Origin: Doryteuthis pealeii
Lineage: Eukaryota; Mollusca; Cephalopoda; Myopsida; Loliginidae
Length of the DNA: 64,000 bases
Reading direction: 5' to 3'
Assembly: GCA_023376005.1 (NCBI GenBank)
Contig: CM042152.1
Location: forward strand, 84,626,881-84,690,880
Both the position numbers and the translations under genes were made by a program. How positions within the stretch are numbered: the stretch's first letter is position 1; each line of letters starts with the position of its first letter. Below are positions 11,741 through 21,730 of the stretch, piece by piece. The notes under the pieces are model-generated. The model saw only the letters and a list, made by a program, of their open reading frames with translations, was not told the DNA's origin and searched no databases.

Positions 11741-12442
11741 GAGAGGAGAGAAGGAGAGAGGAGAGCGGGAAGAGGAGAGTAAGAAAGAGGAAAGAAGGGG
11801 ATAGGAAGAAGAAGAAGGAGGAAGGGAGAAAGGGGGAAAGAGAGAGAGGGAGAAGCGAGAGCAAGGAAGAGGAAGGAGGAGGAAGAAGGAAGGGACAGAA
11901 GAGGAAGAAGGGAGAGGAGCGGGGAGGGGGGGGGAAGGAGAAAAGAGAGAAGAAGAGGAGAGGAAGGAAAGGAAGGAGGGAGAGGGAGGAAGGGGAAGGG
12001 GAGGAGGAGAAGGGAGGGGAGGAAGAGAATAGGAGAGAGAGTAGGCAGGAGGAGGGGAGAAGAAAGGGGGGGAGCAGAAGGGGACAGACAGAGGCAAGGA
12101 AGAGAAGGAGGGAGAAGGAGGGAAGGGGGGGAGTCTAGAAAAAGAACAGAGGGAAGGGCAAGAGAGAGAAGAAGAAAAGGAGAGGAGAAAGGAGAGGAAG
12201 GAGCGAGGGGAGAGGAAAAGAGAGTAAAGACAAAGAAGGGAGGAAAGGGAGGGAGAAAGGGGAGGGGAGGAAGGGAGAAGGGGGAGGAAGAAGAGAGCAG
12301 AAAGAAGAAGGATGGGAGGGGGAGGAGAGGGGGGAGGGGAGAGGAAGAGGGGGGGGAAGAGCAAAGAGAGGGAGAAGCGGAGCAGGCGGAAGAAGGAGGG
12401 GGAGGAAAGGGAGAGAGAGAGCGACGAGGAAGGAGAAGCAGG
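11741..12442 (+). repeat. Irregular purine tract, unmatched in mirror arm
   Basis: About 700 bases of G/A without a clear unit. The right arm goes straight from 12,443-equivalent sequence to regular satellite, so this block is extra. Confidence 0.8.
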
Positions 12443-12479
12443 GGTTAATTAAAATAGAGAAGAGGGGGTAAAAGAAAAC

Positions 12480-13265
12480 AAAGTTTCAGTTTTTAAGAAA
12501 GTGAAATTATTGTCAGTTATTCATTATTTTACTTTAACACATGAACTTCCATTTCTTTTTCTTCGGCTTTTTATTTTTTTATTAAAATACAGAACAAAGC
12601 GTATTGGAACCTTCATAACAACCCACTCACAAAAACCAAACAACATATTGCATAGAGACATTTCTTTACAAGAGAACAATTAATCCATTGACATTTCTAA
12701 GTTACAAATTCAATTCCTAAATGGTGTGACATTCAAAAACCCTCACCTAATTATGTGTGGAATTGGATGTCAACCATTTGCTAAACAATTTACAAACCAA
12801 AATGTAGTCACATTGACTTTGAATAATCGTCCTTTTTCTATTCATACGAAATTCTCTACAGCTATTCTTTTATCACAGACACACACAACATGCGTGTCGT
12901 TCTCTTTACAACTACTAAAATACTTCCTTGTGGTCAGTCTCAAAAGAGTTCATTAATATAAATTCTATGTTACATTAATTTATGAATTCATTTCAAATAA
13001 ATGAGAAGTTATAATTAAGTTATTTAATGGTAATCATCCCTCGTGATCAGGTGAGTTTGAATAATGACACACCTCCCCCGCCCCCATTATTAATCGGGAA
13101 ATTGGATTAAAAATACTATTGTCATTCATCCAAAATTAGCCATAAAACCTAATTATAAATATCGCAAATAAGAATCCCCCCATTCATTCCTAATTAAAAA
13201 AGATCAATATATTAAGAACTATTTTGTACACAGAAACATAATGGGGTTCAACCACACACACAATT
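12480..13265. other. AT-rich non-coding sequence
   Basis: Matches 26,270-26,996. Short frames are not conserved between arms. No element or exon recognised. Confidence 0.6.
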
Positions 13266-13480
13266 AACGATATTATATATATATATACTAATATATATAA
13301 TATATATATATACACCACAGCTTATGGGCAAATAGATCAGGGTGGATTGAGCTCTAACCATAGGTTTAGAAATCAGTCTAAGAGAAGGAAAACTGAATCA
13401 AAAACCTGCTTAAACTCCACTTTAAGAAATTTGGACCTTGTGTCACATCCTGCTCATGTGGGACAGTTGGATATATATAT
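13265..13480 (+). mobile_element. SINE family B 3' half with (AT)n
   Basis: From CAGCTTATGGGCAAATAGAT to CACATCCTGCTCATGTGG and a TA-rich tail; the tRNA head is missing. Mirror at 26,055-26,250. Confidence 0.6.
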
Positions 13481-13525
13481 GCGCATTCTTTTCATTTATG
13501 CGATACCTGTTTAAACAATTATGAT

Positions 13526-13622
13526 TTTTCTTTTTCAAGTTTTCTAGGCCAACTTTTTAATATTTGGGTGGAACTAATCCACGAATTCAACCCAAATATT
13601 AAAAAGTTGGCCAGAAAACTTG

Positions 13623-13660
<38 letters not shown>
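13526..13660. repeat. Hairpin element with poly-A
   Basis: CAAGTTTTCTAGGCCAACTT pairs with AAGTTGGCCAGAAAACTTG around a centre at about 13,580, followed by about 37 A. Mirror at 25,877-25,995. Confidence 0.7.
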
Positions 13661-13661
<1 letters not shown>

Positions 13662-13764
13662 AATAAAATTGTTAAAACAGGAGCATGTCTTTTTTAATTC
13701 AACCATGCATGCCACACATATATATAATATATATATATATATAGATCTAACTACACACTATGAA

Positions 13765-13922
13765 TCCATCTGTCCCTCCGCCGACCTATGGGTAAACAGT
13801 AAGGCAGCCATGGTTAGGCAACCAGTTTAAAAGTAAGAACTGAATTAAAACCAGCCTGTACTCATGCTTGAATAAATTTCACCTTACCTATTACAATCCT
13901 TCTTTGGCAGAGGGGTTGGGAA
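13765..13922 (+). mobile_element. SINE family B body fragment
   Basis: Contains ACCTATGGGTAAACAGTAAG, CAACCAGTTTAAAAGTAAGA and an AGGGGTTGGGAATA-type tail. Mirror at 25,621-25,770. Confidence 0.55.
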
Positions 13923-14428
13923 TAGAGTAGGTTGATCTGAAATTGTAATGTCTCCCAGGTGGCGAAAGTTGGGCAAATTAACAAAATATTAACCTACAAA
14001 ATTTTTATTCAAAACTTCCCTCTATGTAAGGAAATAGATTTCAATCTTTTAAATGTTCTGTTACAGCTTAATTATTAGGTAAAAATCAGCATACGCGAGT
14101 GTTTGGTGGGATGGGAGCATATTCAATTTGAATTCAGTATATTTTATTCATTTCATTTAAAACTACATTTTGTTGTAGCAATATTGTAATTGCTATAGTT
14201 TCTAACCAATTCTGAGGCCTAAATGTTGCAAAAACAAGATTTTGGATGCATCTTTAGTAAATGATCTTGATGCTATTTCTCAAACAAATAGTGGGCAAGT
14301 AAGAGATCTAGTTTTTTTTGTTTTTTTTTGGGGGGGGTACATCAGATTTCATGTAAACCAACACACAACTTCCACTGTTTGAGAGAATTTGATATTTTTT
14401 TTTAAAAATGGAAAATCAACCTACCCTA
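13923..14428. mobile_element. MITE of the GGGTAGGTTGATTT family, left arm
   Basis: Ends AGAGTAGGTTGATCTG and AAATCAACCTACCCTA are inverted. The interior matches 1,631-2,135. Mirror at 25,111-25,620, which reads more cleanly. Confidence 0.7.
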
Positions 14429-14825
14429 TTGGGTAAATACATACATAGTAATAAAATGCTTTAAAATACAAATATTCAAAATTTATCTCTACTAGGGATG
14501 GGAAATAGGCAAGTTTATCTTTTTTCCATTAGGAAAAAACTAAAGAATTTATTCAGGTTGATTTTCAGATTATGAACAGAACTCAATTTCTAAAATATAT
14601 GGTCATGTTAATTTATAACCTTCTTAATTAATAGCAAAAGATAAGCATAAAATTTATTCTAGAAATTTACTGAACAAAAAGGATTGTTAGTCAAAAGAAT
14701 ACCAATTTACTGTCAGCCATTTATTTTATTTTCAGATAGAAAGGAAAGAAAGAAATCACTTTAAATACAACTGCATGATGAAAATTCTTTTTTAAATATA
14801 TAAAAGGCATAATTTATAATTCTAG
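14429..14825. other. AT-rich non-coding sequence
   Basis: Nothing recognised; pairs with 24,726-25,110. Confidence 0.6.
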
Positions 14826-14994
14826 AGGTGTCTTGGTGTAATGGTTATCATCAGAAGAAATGGACACAGTAAACAGTTCAATTCCGGGATGAAGTTGTTG
14901 CATTTCACACACACAAAAGTCTGGGGAAAGTATCTATCATACTATCTCCCTCCAGCTATGGGTAAATAGTAAGGCAGACTGACTTATTTAACAA
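14826..14994 (+). mobile_element. SINE family B, 5' half interrupted by minisatellite
   Basis: A box TTGGTGTAATGGTTATCATC, B-box-like CAGTTCAATTCCGGG, then CAGCTATGGGTAAATAGTAA. The body stops where the GGA-rich tandem repeat begins. Mirror at 24,555-24,725. Confidence 0.65.
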
Positions 14995-15000
14995 TGGTAT

Positions 15001-15455
15001 TGGGGGTAGGAAGGCGGAGAGAAACAGGCAGAGGAGAAGGCGGAGAGAAAGGCAGCAGGCAGAAAGGAGGAGGAGGAGAAGCGGAAGAGAGGCAGAGGAG
15101 GAGAAAGGCGGAGAGAAAAGGCAGGAGGAGGGAGAAAGAGAAAAGCAGGAGGAGGAGAAGCGGAGAAGAAAAGGCAGGAGGAGGAGAAGGCGGAGAAAAG
15201 GCAGGAAGAGAAGGCGGAGAGAAAAGGCAGGAGAGGGAGGAACGGTCGGAGAGGGAAAAGGCAGGAGGAGAGAAGGCGGAGAGAAAAGGCAGGAGGGGGA
15301 AGGCGGAGAGAAAAGGCAGGGGAGGGAGGCGGAGAAGAAAAGCAGGAGAGGAGAAAGGCCGGAAGAAGGAAAAGCAGGAGGAGGAGAAGCGGAGGAGAAA
15401 AGGCAGGAGGAGGGAGAAGGCGGAGAGAAAAGGCAGGAGGAGAGAAAAGAAAAAG
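15001..15455 (+). repeat. GGA-rich minisatellite
   Basis: Roughly fifteen units of about 28 bp built from GGCAGGAGGAGGAGAAGGCG and GAGAGAAAA. Almost pure purine on this strand. Frames through it are not genes. Its partner 24,215-24,545 is about 100 bases shorter. Confidence 0.85.
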
Positions 15456-15995
15456 AGAATCAAGAGAAAGTTCTAAAAACAATAGCCAATATTTAGAAAA
15501 AAAAATTTAGATTTCAAGAAACATTGAAGTGTAGAATTGACAGCCTGAAGAAAGGTAGTGTGCGTTTGTCAGAATTGCTGTTTTACTACTTTTGTCTGGG
15601 TCGCCTAACATAGTACTGGCTGTCTGCTCAAAGACTCCCTGGGAGAACAACATCAACACAAAAACAAAAATGACATAGCTAAAAGCCACAAGGCAAAGCA
15701 TTCTCTCTCTCTCTCTCTGAGGGTTGTAAAAATCCTTTCAGTTCCCTAAAAAAGAAGAAGAAGCCCACATTTTTTGCCATTCCCTATCTTCATGGATATC
15801 AGCTCAGAATCACAATAGGACACACTTGTATTCAAGCAATAAAGCCCCTTGTATCATAGATATAGGTTGTATTCCTTTTCTTGTTCCACTGCTGGCATTG
15901 TATTGTTATAATAACTACAACTATCACTCAACTTGTAAACATAATCTGCTCAGCAGGACAACACAAGTATTAAGAAATGATAAAATGCTTTTATA
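15456..15995. other. Non-coding sequence
   Basis: Contains a short CT microsatellite (about 15,702-15,719). The partner 23,890-24,153 keeps an 87-codon frame, but this arm does not, and no domain is seen. Nothing supported. Confidence 0.5.
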
Positions 15996-16223
15996 TTAAC
16001 TCTTAACATCCTATACCACCTCATTCACCCGACAGGAGTCACATTCATTTTCCTAATCTACCCCAAACGATAGCCTTTGTTTAATGTAATATTAAACAAA
16101 TTTTTTGATATAAAAGAATAACAGGTTACTTTAAATGAAACGGACAGTTTTTAGCATTTTTGATAGATCCTTATAGGAATGGTTCTGGACTTAGAAAATT
16201 CTCAACAGGATGTTAAGAGTTAA
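15996..16223. mobile_element. piggyBac-like MITE, about 220 bp
   Basis: Flanked by TTAA on both sides (15,996-15,999 and 16,220-16,223), with inverted ends CTCTTAACATCCT and AGGATGTTAAGAG. TTAA target duplication is the hallmark of piggyBac elements. No coding frame. Mirror at 23,449-23,686. Confidence 0.6.
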
Positions 16224-17320
16224 ACTAGATTAATCCAAATTAAACTAAATTTAAAACAATATATATTTAATAGTATTTGATAATTTGCTTGAAGCATTGT
16301 TAAGTATATTATTATTTATTTATATCAAGAAGGCAATTACAATGCATATTAAAAAAAAATAAAAATAAAATAATGTCCAGTGTCTAATCAATTTCAAAGA
16401 AACTTCATCTTCAGAGACTGTTTTTGAAATGGATGCGGTCTTGTGTGTTTTTTGTTTTGAATGTTATAAACACTAGTCTCGTGGGTTGTTATAACACCAC
16501 GCAAGAGCCGTGTAGCATCCATTGTTCAATCAATTTCAATTTTTATTTAAAGATCTAAAAAGTTTACAAATAAATACCAATGATTTGTGTAAAATGTATG
16601 TGTAAAGTATTCAAAGTAATTAATTAATAGATGCACACATTTAATTTGGGGGAGAGAACGAAGTTTCCATTTCAAAATTGTTTTTATTTATTGTACCCTT
16701 TTAAGAAATTTGATTTTACTTACTTATAAATACAAACCCTTTAACATTGAATTTTTAAGTCCCAACCTCACTCAGTTACTATCTTTGAAAAATTAATTTG
16801 ACACCACCCGGAAAGCTTTTTTTTTTTTTGCTAGTCTGAATAATTGATAAAAAAAAAAAAAATTTTTCAGACTTTAAAAAAAAGAAAAGAAAAACAAAAC
16901 AAAAAAGCATGACATAGCTTAAGAAAAGCCCCAATGCCTTCAATATTCAAGGCATGAAAGAACTTTTTATATATCAAAATTATAATTTCTCATGAGTCAG
17001 TGTCATTAAAGAAAAAGTACAAAGGAATCCTAAAAGTAAACGTTCGCCTCATGTAGCATCAACTACTGTGAGGTGTGGCGGATATTCTTCCAGGCTATCT
17101 CACTTTTTAAGCAAAAAACTGCAGAACCAGTTTAGAGAAGAAGAAATAAGGCCATAGATACATAGCTGCATACAGACACACAAAAAAAGGGGGAGAGGAG
17201 AGAAAAAAAAAAAAAAAAAATCCCCCCCCCCCCAGACTTTTCCCTACACCAAAATCGAATGCCTTCTTTGACCTTCATTTGAAGCCAACATATTTATGTG
17301 AGCATCATATGAAAGTAAGT
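16224..17320. other. Intron-like sequence with repeat family H
   Basis: 16,695-16,858 is a copy of family H, sharing GATTTTACTTACTTATAAAT, TGAATTTTTAAGTCCCAACC and ACACCACCCGGAAAG with copies near 38, 43.5 and 62 kb. The rest is AT-rich; 16,390-16,530 has a CTTCATCTTCAGAGACTG block. Probably intron or 3' region of the ceramide synthase gene. Mirror at 22,360-23,448. Confidence 0.5.
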
Positions 17321-17359
17321 TGTTCCTAGTTGGACACTACCAACTGAGCTAAACCAGCC
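17321..17359 (-). mobile_element. SINE family A, tRNA-like head only
   Basis: GGCTGGTTTAGCTCAGTTGG on the sense strand with the A box, cut off before the B box. Mirror at 22,310-22,350. Confidence 0.55.
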
Positions 17360-17474
17360 GATATCTGAAATTCCTGTCCATAAGTCATGATCCTAGAGTT
17401 TTTTTTAGTTTTTTTATTTAGTTTTTTAATATAGAGCATAAAAAATTATCTGGATATAGAGGAAAAAAAATTAC

Positions 17475-17524
17475 CTGATGAGGATAATTAGTCCAGCAGT
17501 ATGTAGAATCCCAAGCCAAACTTT
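17475..17524 (-). CDS. Ceramide synthase internal exon (WAWDSTYCW segment), one base short
   Basis: Next exon of the ceramide synthase gene, on the minus strand: acceptor ending TTTTTTGCAG, exon, donor GTAATTTT. It is 50 nt here and 51 nt in the mirror copy at 22,141-22,191. The missing base is one G of a GGG run, and without it the frame is lost. The mirror reads KVWAWDSTYCWTNYPHQ, matching the family's K-P-W-x-W/Y-D ... C/V-W-x-x-Y-P-x-Q segment. It begins in phase 0, as the WRFTYYL exon requires. Downstream exons, which would carry the HH...D motif region of the TLC domain, were looked for at lower coordinates and not found; they may lie before base 1. Confidence 0.8.
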
Positions 17525-17649
17525 CTGCAAAAAATAAAAAAATAAGAAATTAATTTTACATTTACACAAAAAAATACTTTTACAAATATATTAGCACAAA
17601 AATGGTTTGGTTTGGAGTTTACTAAGAAGAATTATATCATCTAAGTGTT

Positions 17650-17932
17650 GGTAGAGTTTGCCTATTGACACCCCCCCCCCTTTCCAGGTTTCCAGTACTG
17701 GAAAATGTACATTTCCTTTTCTAGGACGCGTGGGATCCCTGATATTGTCTGTATCAGTCAAACAGCAAAGGAGTTTAACCCTTTTTACATAGGGAATTGT
17801 TTTTACTTTTGAGGTAGAGTTCCCCACTTTATCAACACAGATTAGATTACCTAAGCTGTGGCAGTCATGTGCTGAGTTGGCGAGGGCCAGTATCAAACAT
17901 GGAACCTTGTGGTTCCTATGCGGATACTCTAG
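17650..17932 (-). mobile_element. SINE family A, 5'-truncated
   Basis: Has the B box (ACAAGGTTCCATGTTTGATA) and the body through CTGTTTGACTGATACAGAC, but the A-box half is missing. Directly abuts the AAACC-type tail of the family C copy at 17,935. Mirror at 21,731-22,040. Confidence 0.7.
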
Positions 17933-17934
17933 GT

Positions 17935-18375
17935 TTGGTGTGGTTTGGGTTTACGGCATATCAACCTCGGTGGGGTCATTTAATGCTGATAAAGTTTTGA
18001 AATAAAGTCATTCTTAATACATAATACAATTTTGTTTATCAACTCATGTTTTTCTATTTAACCCATAGATGGACCCCTAACAGGTACTACCACTCCAGTC
18101 AGAGTGGACCAGGGAGCAATGTGATGAAGGGGTGCTCCATATCCCCAAACCTCTAAAACTGGAACCTCACCATCAGATAGAGTTTAACGTAATTCCCAGG
18201 ACATATAGACCCTCAGTCACCACCTTCTAGCACCCATATGATGAAAAGAGGTTGGGGCTTGCCATAAGGGCAATAGGGTTGGGAAAATATATAGGTGCTA
18301 GGGGTTGACATGACCAGCCGATTGATCGGAGTGGTCTCTCCGATCGCCCGTCTAGCTCAAGAAAGGCCAAAGTGT
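17935..18375 (-). mobile_element. SINE family C
   Basis: Complete body. In the mirror (21,263-21,730) its 5' side carries TTTAGCTCAGTTAGTAGAGC, a tRNA-like A box of family A type, so this copy may be a composite. The sense strand ends GGTTGATATGCCGTAAACC. Confidence 0.7.
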
Positions 18376-18478
18376 ATGGATGCTCTACTAACTGCAGCTA
18401 AACAGATCTCTTCATAAAATGGCAGAGATCTAAATAGGAACTTCTTTCATATCATGTCGGAGTTAGTTGTTGTGTCTG

Positions 18479-18521
18479 CCACACTGATGAGATGTGAAAC
18501 GTCAAAACATGGTGTCTGTGA
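18479..18521 (+). ncRNA. Hammerhead ribozyme with core lesion (HHR1)
   Basis: CTGATGA (18,484-18,490), stem II GATGT/ACGTC with GAA loop, then AAAA where GAAA is expected, stem III CA/TG and GTC ending at 18,516. Stem I is clear: CACA pairs with TGTG, and the right arm extends it to CCACA/TGTGG. The G-to-A change falls on G12, the catalytic general base, so this copy should be inactive. Both arms show the change. It shares the leader GTTAGTTGTTGTGTCT with HHR2, 305 bases downstream. Confidence 0.65.
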
Positions 18522-18689
18522 GAACTTATTATATGCTCCCGTAATCAGTAGAGCTCTTTAAGAGCGACTATAATAAACTTTTCACCGCCAGCATAACGCA
18601 ATGATCATCTGTTTACAGTTTTATCTCTCTGGTGATCGTAAGGTATATACGCATATGTATTTAAAAACAGTTAAAACACCACTCCTTAA
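18522..18689. other. Segment between tandem hammerheads
   Basis: Would form part of the 305-base unit delimited by the HHR1 and HHR2 cleavage points (after 18,516 and 18,821). Contains a small inverted AGAGCTCTTTAAGAG. No coding sequence. Confidence 0.5.
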
Positions 18690-18835
18690 ACAGCAGCTGG
18701 TGATGGCCTAGAAGTTGACGAAGTCGGCAGGCGTAAAGTCAGTGTGGGGTTCGTTCCTGGTCGAAGTTAGTTGTGTGTCTAGCCATCACTGATGAGACAT
18801 GAAATGTCGAAACATGGTGTCTGAATACTTTGCAT
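18690..18835 (+). mobile_element. tRNA-headed SINE with hammerhead core
   Basis: A polymerase III-type A box (TGGCCTAGAAGTTGACG, from 18,704) and B box (GGGGTTCGTTCCTGG, 18,746-18,760) are followed 29 bases later by a hammerhead ribozyme core (18,789-18,821). The element 2,618-2,765 has the same order and spacing. Mirror copy on the minus strand at 20,826-20,990. The 5' boundary is approximate. Confidence 0.65.
18785..18826 (+). ncRNA. Hammerhead ribozyme, intact core (HHR2)
   Basis: CTGATGA (18,789-18,795) is followed by stem II GACAT/ATGTC with a GAA loop, then GAAA (18,809-18,812), a minimal stem III (CA/TG, loop TGG) and the cleavage triplet GTC ending at 18,821. All the invariant type I core positions are present. 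Stem I is weak: only about two base pairs form next to the core. The left arm reads CCATCA where the right reads CCACA before the core. Activity is therefore uncertain. Confidence 0.7.
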
Positions 18836-18884
18836 ACATCCTATAATGCAAACAGATTCTTAAATTTTAACCAAATAAAGTATT

Positions 18885-18982
18885 TACAGTGAGGAAGTCT
18901 ATCCCCTTTCGCTAGTGCTAGGCCAGGAGATTGTTTTGCCAGTGGGGCTGCGATACCTACCGTTAGCACCCACAACCATATT
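18885..18982 (-). mobile_element. SINE family A fragment
   Basis: Matches the distal body of family A: CAATCTCC...CTAGCACTAGCG...GGGGATAGACTTCC on the sense strand. Mirror at 20,690-20,785. Confidence 0.6.
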
Positions 18983-19384
18983 AGGAAAGAAACTATGTTG
19001 GAAATACAGGATTTTATTTCAAATGAGCCTGAAACATTTTCTGACACTTGCAGAAAACAAAATGGATGACTATTTCATATATGAAAGATCTAACACCATC
19101 AAAGATTAAAAATTAACTAATTCATACCAAGATGACTCAAAGAATCTCAATTACATGAACAAAATGTTTTCACATAAGAGAATGCTTTTAAAACTGATTA
19201 ATCTCCAAGTATTTCTCAACAATTAATAAACTAAGCCTTTTAAATACAGCTTGTTAAGTTATTTGTTTAATGGCATATCAACTCATTATGGGGTAATTGA
19301 TACTTAAATGAGATTTGTTTTTAAATGTTTGATCTTAATCATAACTAATTCCAATGTTCAATTTCATTTTTTTGTCTATAATCA

Positions 19385-19795
19385 TTTGCTTAGTTATATA
19401 TCAAGTATTCCTATTCCAATACTGATAATTATACTACATAATCTATTGATTTCAAGTATTCCTATCCAATTACTGATTCATTATACATAAGCATGATTTC
19501 AAGTATTCAACTATCAATTACTGATAATTTATACATAATTTATGATTTCAAGTATTCCTATCAATACTCTGAAATTTAGACATATTCTTATGATTTCAAG
19601 TATTCCCATCCAATACTAATAATTTATACATAAATTATGATTGTCAAGTATTCCTATTTAAATAATAAGTTGAATAAATATTGCATCAAAATATGAATTC
19701 AAGTGGGTCCTATTAATAACTTAATTTTATACAATAATGATTTCAAGTATTCGCGTATCCAAATAATAAAAAAACAAAAACAACATTTCTTTTTT
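19385..19795 (+). repeat. 46-bp tandem array at palindrome 1 centre
   Basis: About eight or nine degenerate units, each with TGATTTCAAGTATTCCTATC and AATACTGATAATTTATACAT. Its inverted partner is 19,915-20,262, so the fold sits inside this array. Confidence 0.85.
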
Positions 19796-19810
19796 AAATA
19801 GCTTCAAACA

Positions 19811-19887
19811 AATAACAATCTCTACAAAACTTTTTTAAAAATCTTCTATAAATAATAGAATATTGTTAGCCCCCAATTGTGATAATT
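19811..19887. other. Centre spacer of palindrome 1
   Basis: Short unpaired segment between the arms. Weak pairing of CAAACAAATAACAAT with its partner across the spacer suggests the true unpaired part may be only about 50 bases. It contains a small hairpin, CCAATT-GTGAT-AATTGG. It lies inside a region of 46-base tandem repeats. Confidence 0.8.
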
Positions 19888-19914
19888 GGTTTGACTAAAA
19901 AAAATGTTGTTTTT

Positions 19915-20262
19915 TTTTTTTATTATTGGATAGGAATACTTGAAATCATTATGTATAAATTATTATTAAATAGGAATACTTGAAATCATAATTATGTATA
20001 AATTATTATTAAATAGGAATACTTGAAATCATAAATATGTATAAATTATTAGTATTGGATGGAATACTGAAATCATAAATTATGTATAAATTATCAGTAT
20101 TGGATAGGAATACTTGAAACATAAATTATGTAATAGAATTATCAGTATGGATAGGAATACTTTGAAATCATGATTATGTATAAATTATCAGTATTTGGAT
20201 AGGAATACTTGAAATCATATTATGTATAAATTATCAGTGGTATTGGAATAGGAATACTTGAT
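19915..20262 (-). repeat. 46-bp tandem array, mirror copy
   Basis: Units of GGATAGGAATACTTGAAATC with TATGTATAAATTATTA. Confidence 0.85.
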
Positions 20263-20689
20263 ATATAACTAAGCAAATGATTATAGACAAAAAAAATGAA
20301 ATTGAACATTGGAAATATAGTTATGATTAAGATCAAACATTTAAAAACAAATCTCATTTAAGTATCAATTACCCCATAATGAGTTGATATGCCATTAAAC
20401 AAATAACTTACAAGCTGTATTTAAAAGGCTTATTTATTAATTGTTGAGAAATACTTAGATTAATCAGTTTTAAAGCATTCTCTTATGTGAAAACATTTGT
20501 TCATGTAATTGAGATTCTTTGAAGTCATCTTGGTATGAATTAGTTAATTTTTTAATCTTTGATGGTGTTAGATCTTTCATATATGAACATAGTCATCCAT
20601 TTTGTTTTCTGCAAGTGTCAGAAAAATGTTTCAGCTCATTTGAAATAAAATCCTGTATTTCCAACATAGTTCTTTCCTAATATGGTTGT

Positions 20690-20785
20690 GGGAGCTAACG
20701 GTAGGTATCGCACCCCACCTCGGCAAAACAATCTCCCTGGCCTAGCACTAGCGAAAAGGGGATAGACTTCCTCACTGTAAATCTA
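20690..20785 (+). mobile_element. SINE family A fragment, mirror copy
   Basis: Partner of 18,885-18,982. Confidence 0.6.
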
Positions 20786-20838
20786 CTTATTTGGTTAAAA
20801 TTTAAGAATCTGTTTGCATTATAGGATGTATGCAAATA

Positions 20839-20879
20839 TTCAGACACCATGTTTCGACATTTCATGTCTCATCAGTGTG
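20839..20879 (-). ncRNA. Hammerhead ribozyme HHR2, mirror copy
   Basis: Reverse-complement copy of HHR2 in the right arm; CTGATGA is at 20,869-20,875 on the minus strand and the GTC triplet at 20,843-20,845. Core, stem II and stem III are identical to the left arm. Confidence 0.7.
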
Positions 20880-21141
20880 GCTAGACACAACAACTAACTT
20901 CGACCAGGAACGAACCCCAACTGACTTTACGCCTGCCCGATTCGTCAACTTCTAGGCCATCACCAGCTGCTGTTTAAGGAGTGGTGTTTTAACTGTTTTA
21001 AATACATATGCGTATATACCTTACGATCACCAGAGAGATCAAAACTGTAAACAGATGATCATTGCGTTATGCTGGCGGTGAAAGTTTATTATAGTCGCTC
21101 TTAAAGAGCTCTACTGGATTACGGGAGCATATAATAAGTTC

Positions 21142-21184
21142 TCCACAGACACCATGTTTTGACGTTTCACATCTCATCAGTGTG
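21142..21184 (-). ncRNA. Hammerhead HHR1, mirror copy
   Basis: Right-arm copy on the minus strand; CTGATGA at 21,174-21,180. It carries the same AAAA in place of GAAA, and stem I is five base pairs (CCACA/TGTGG). Confidence 0.6.
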
Positions 21185-21262
21185 GCTAGACACAACAACT
21201 AACTCCGACCATATATGAAAGAAGTTCCTATTTAGATCTCTGCCATTTTATGAAGAGATCTG

Positions 21263-21730
21263 TTTAGCTCAGTTAGTAGAGCATCCATACACTTTGGCCC
21301 TTTCTTGAGCTAGACGGGCGATCGGAGAGACCACCTCCGATCAATCGGCTGGTCATGTCAACCCCTAGCACCTATATGATTTTCCCAACCCTATTGCCCT
21401 TATGGCAAGCCCCAACCTCTTTTCATCATATGGGTGCTAGAAGGTGGTGACTGAGGGTCTATATGTCCTGGGAATTACGTTAAACTCTATCTGATGGTGA
21501 GGTTCCAGTTTTAGAGGTTTGGGGAATATGGAGCACCCCTTCATCACCATTGCTCCCTGGTCCACTCTGACCTGGAGTGGTAGTACCTGTTAGGGTCCCA
21601 TCTATGGGTTAAATAGAAAAACATGAGTTGATAAACAAAATTGTATTATGTATTAAGAATGACTTTATTTCAAAACTTTATCAGCATTAAATGACCACCG
21701 AGGTTGATATGCCGTAAACCAAACCACACC
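21263..21730 (+). mobile_element. SINE family C with tRNA-like head, mirror copy
   Basis: Begins GTTTAGCTCAGTTAGTAGAG, then CACTTTGGCCCTTTCTTGAG and the usual C body and tail. Confidence 0.7.

Noticed and set aside
14984..15482. Frames of about 160 codons on both strands
   Set aside because: Translation of the GGA minisatellite in several frames at once.
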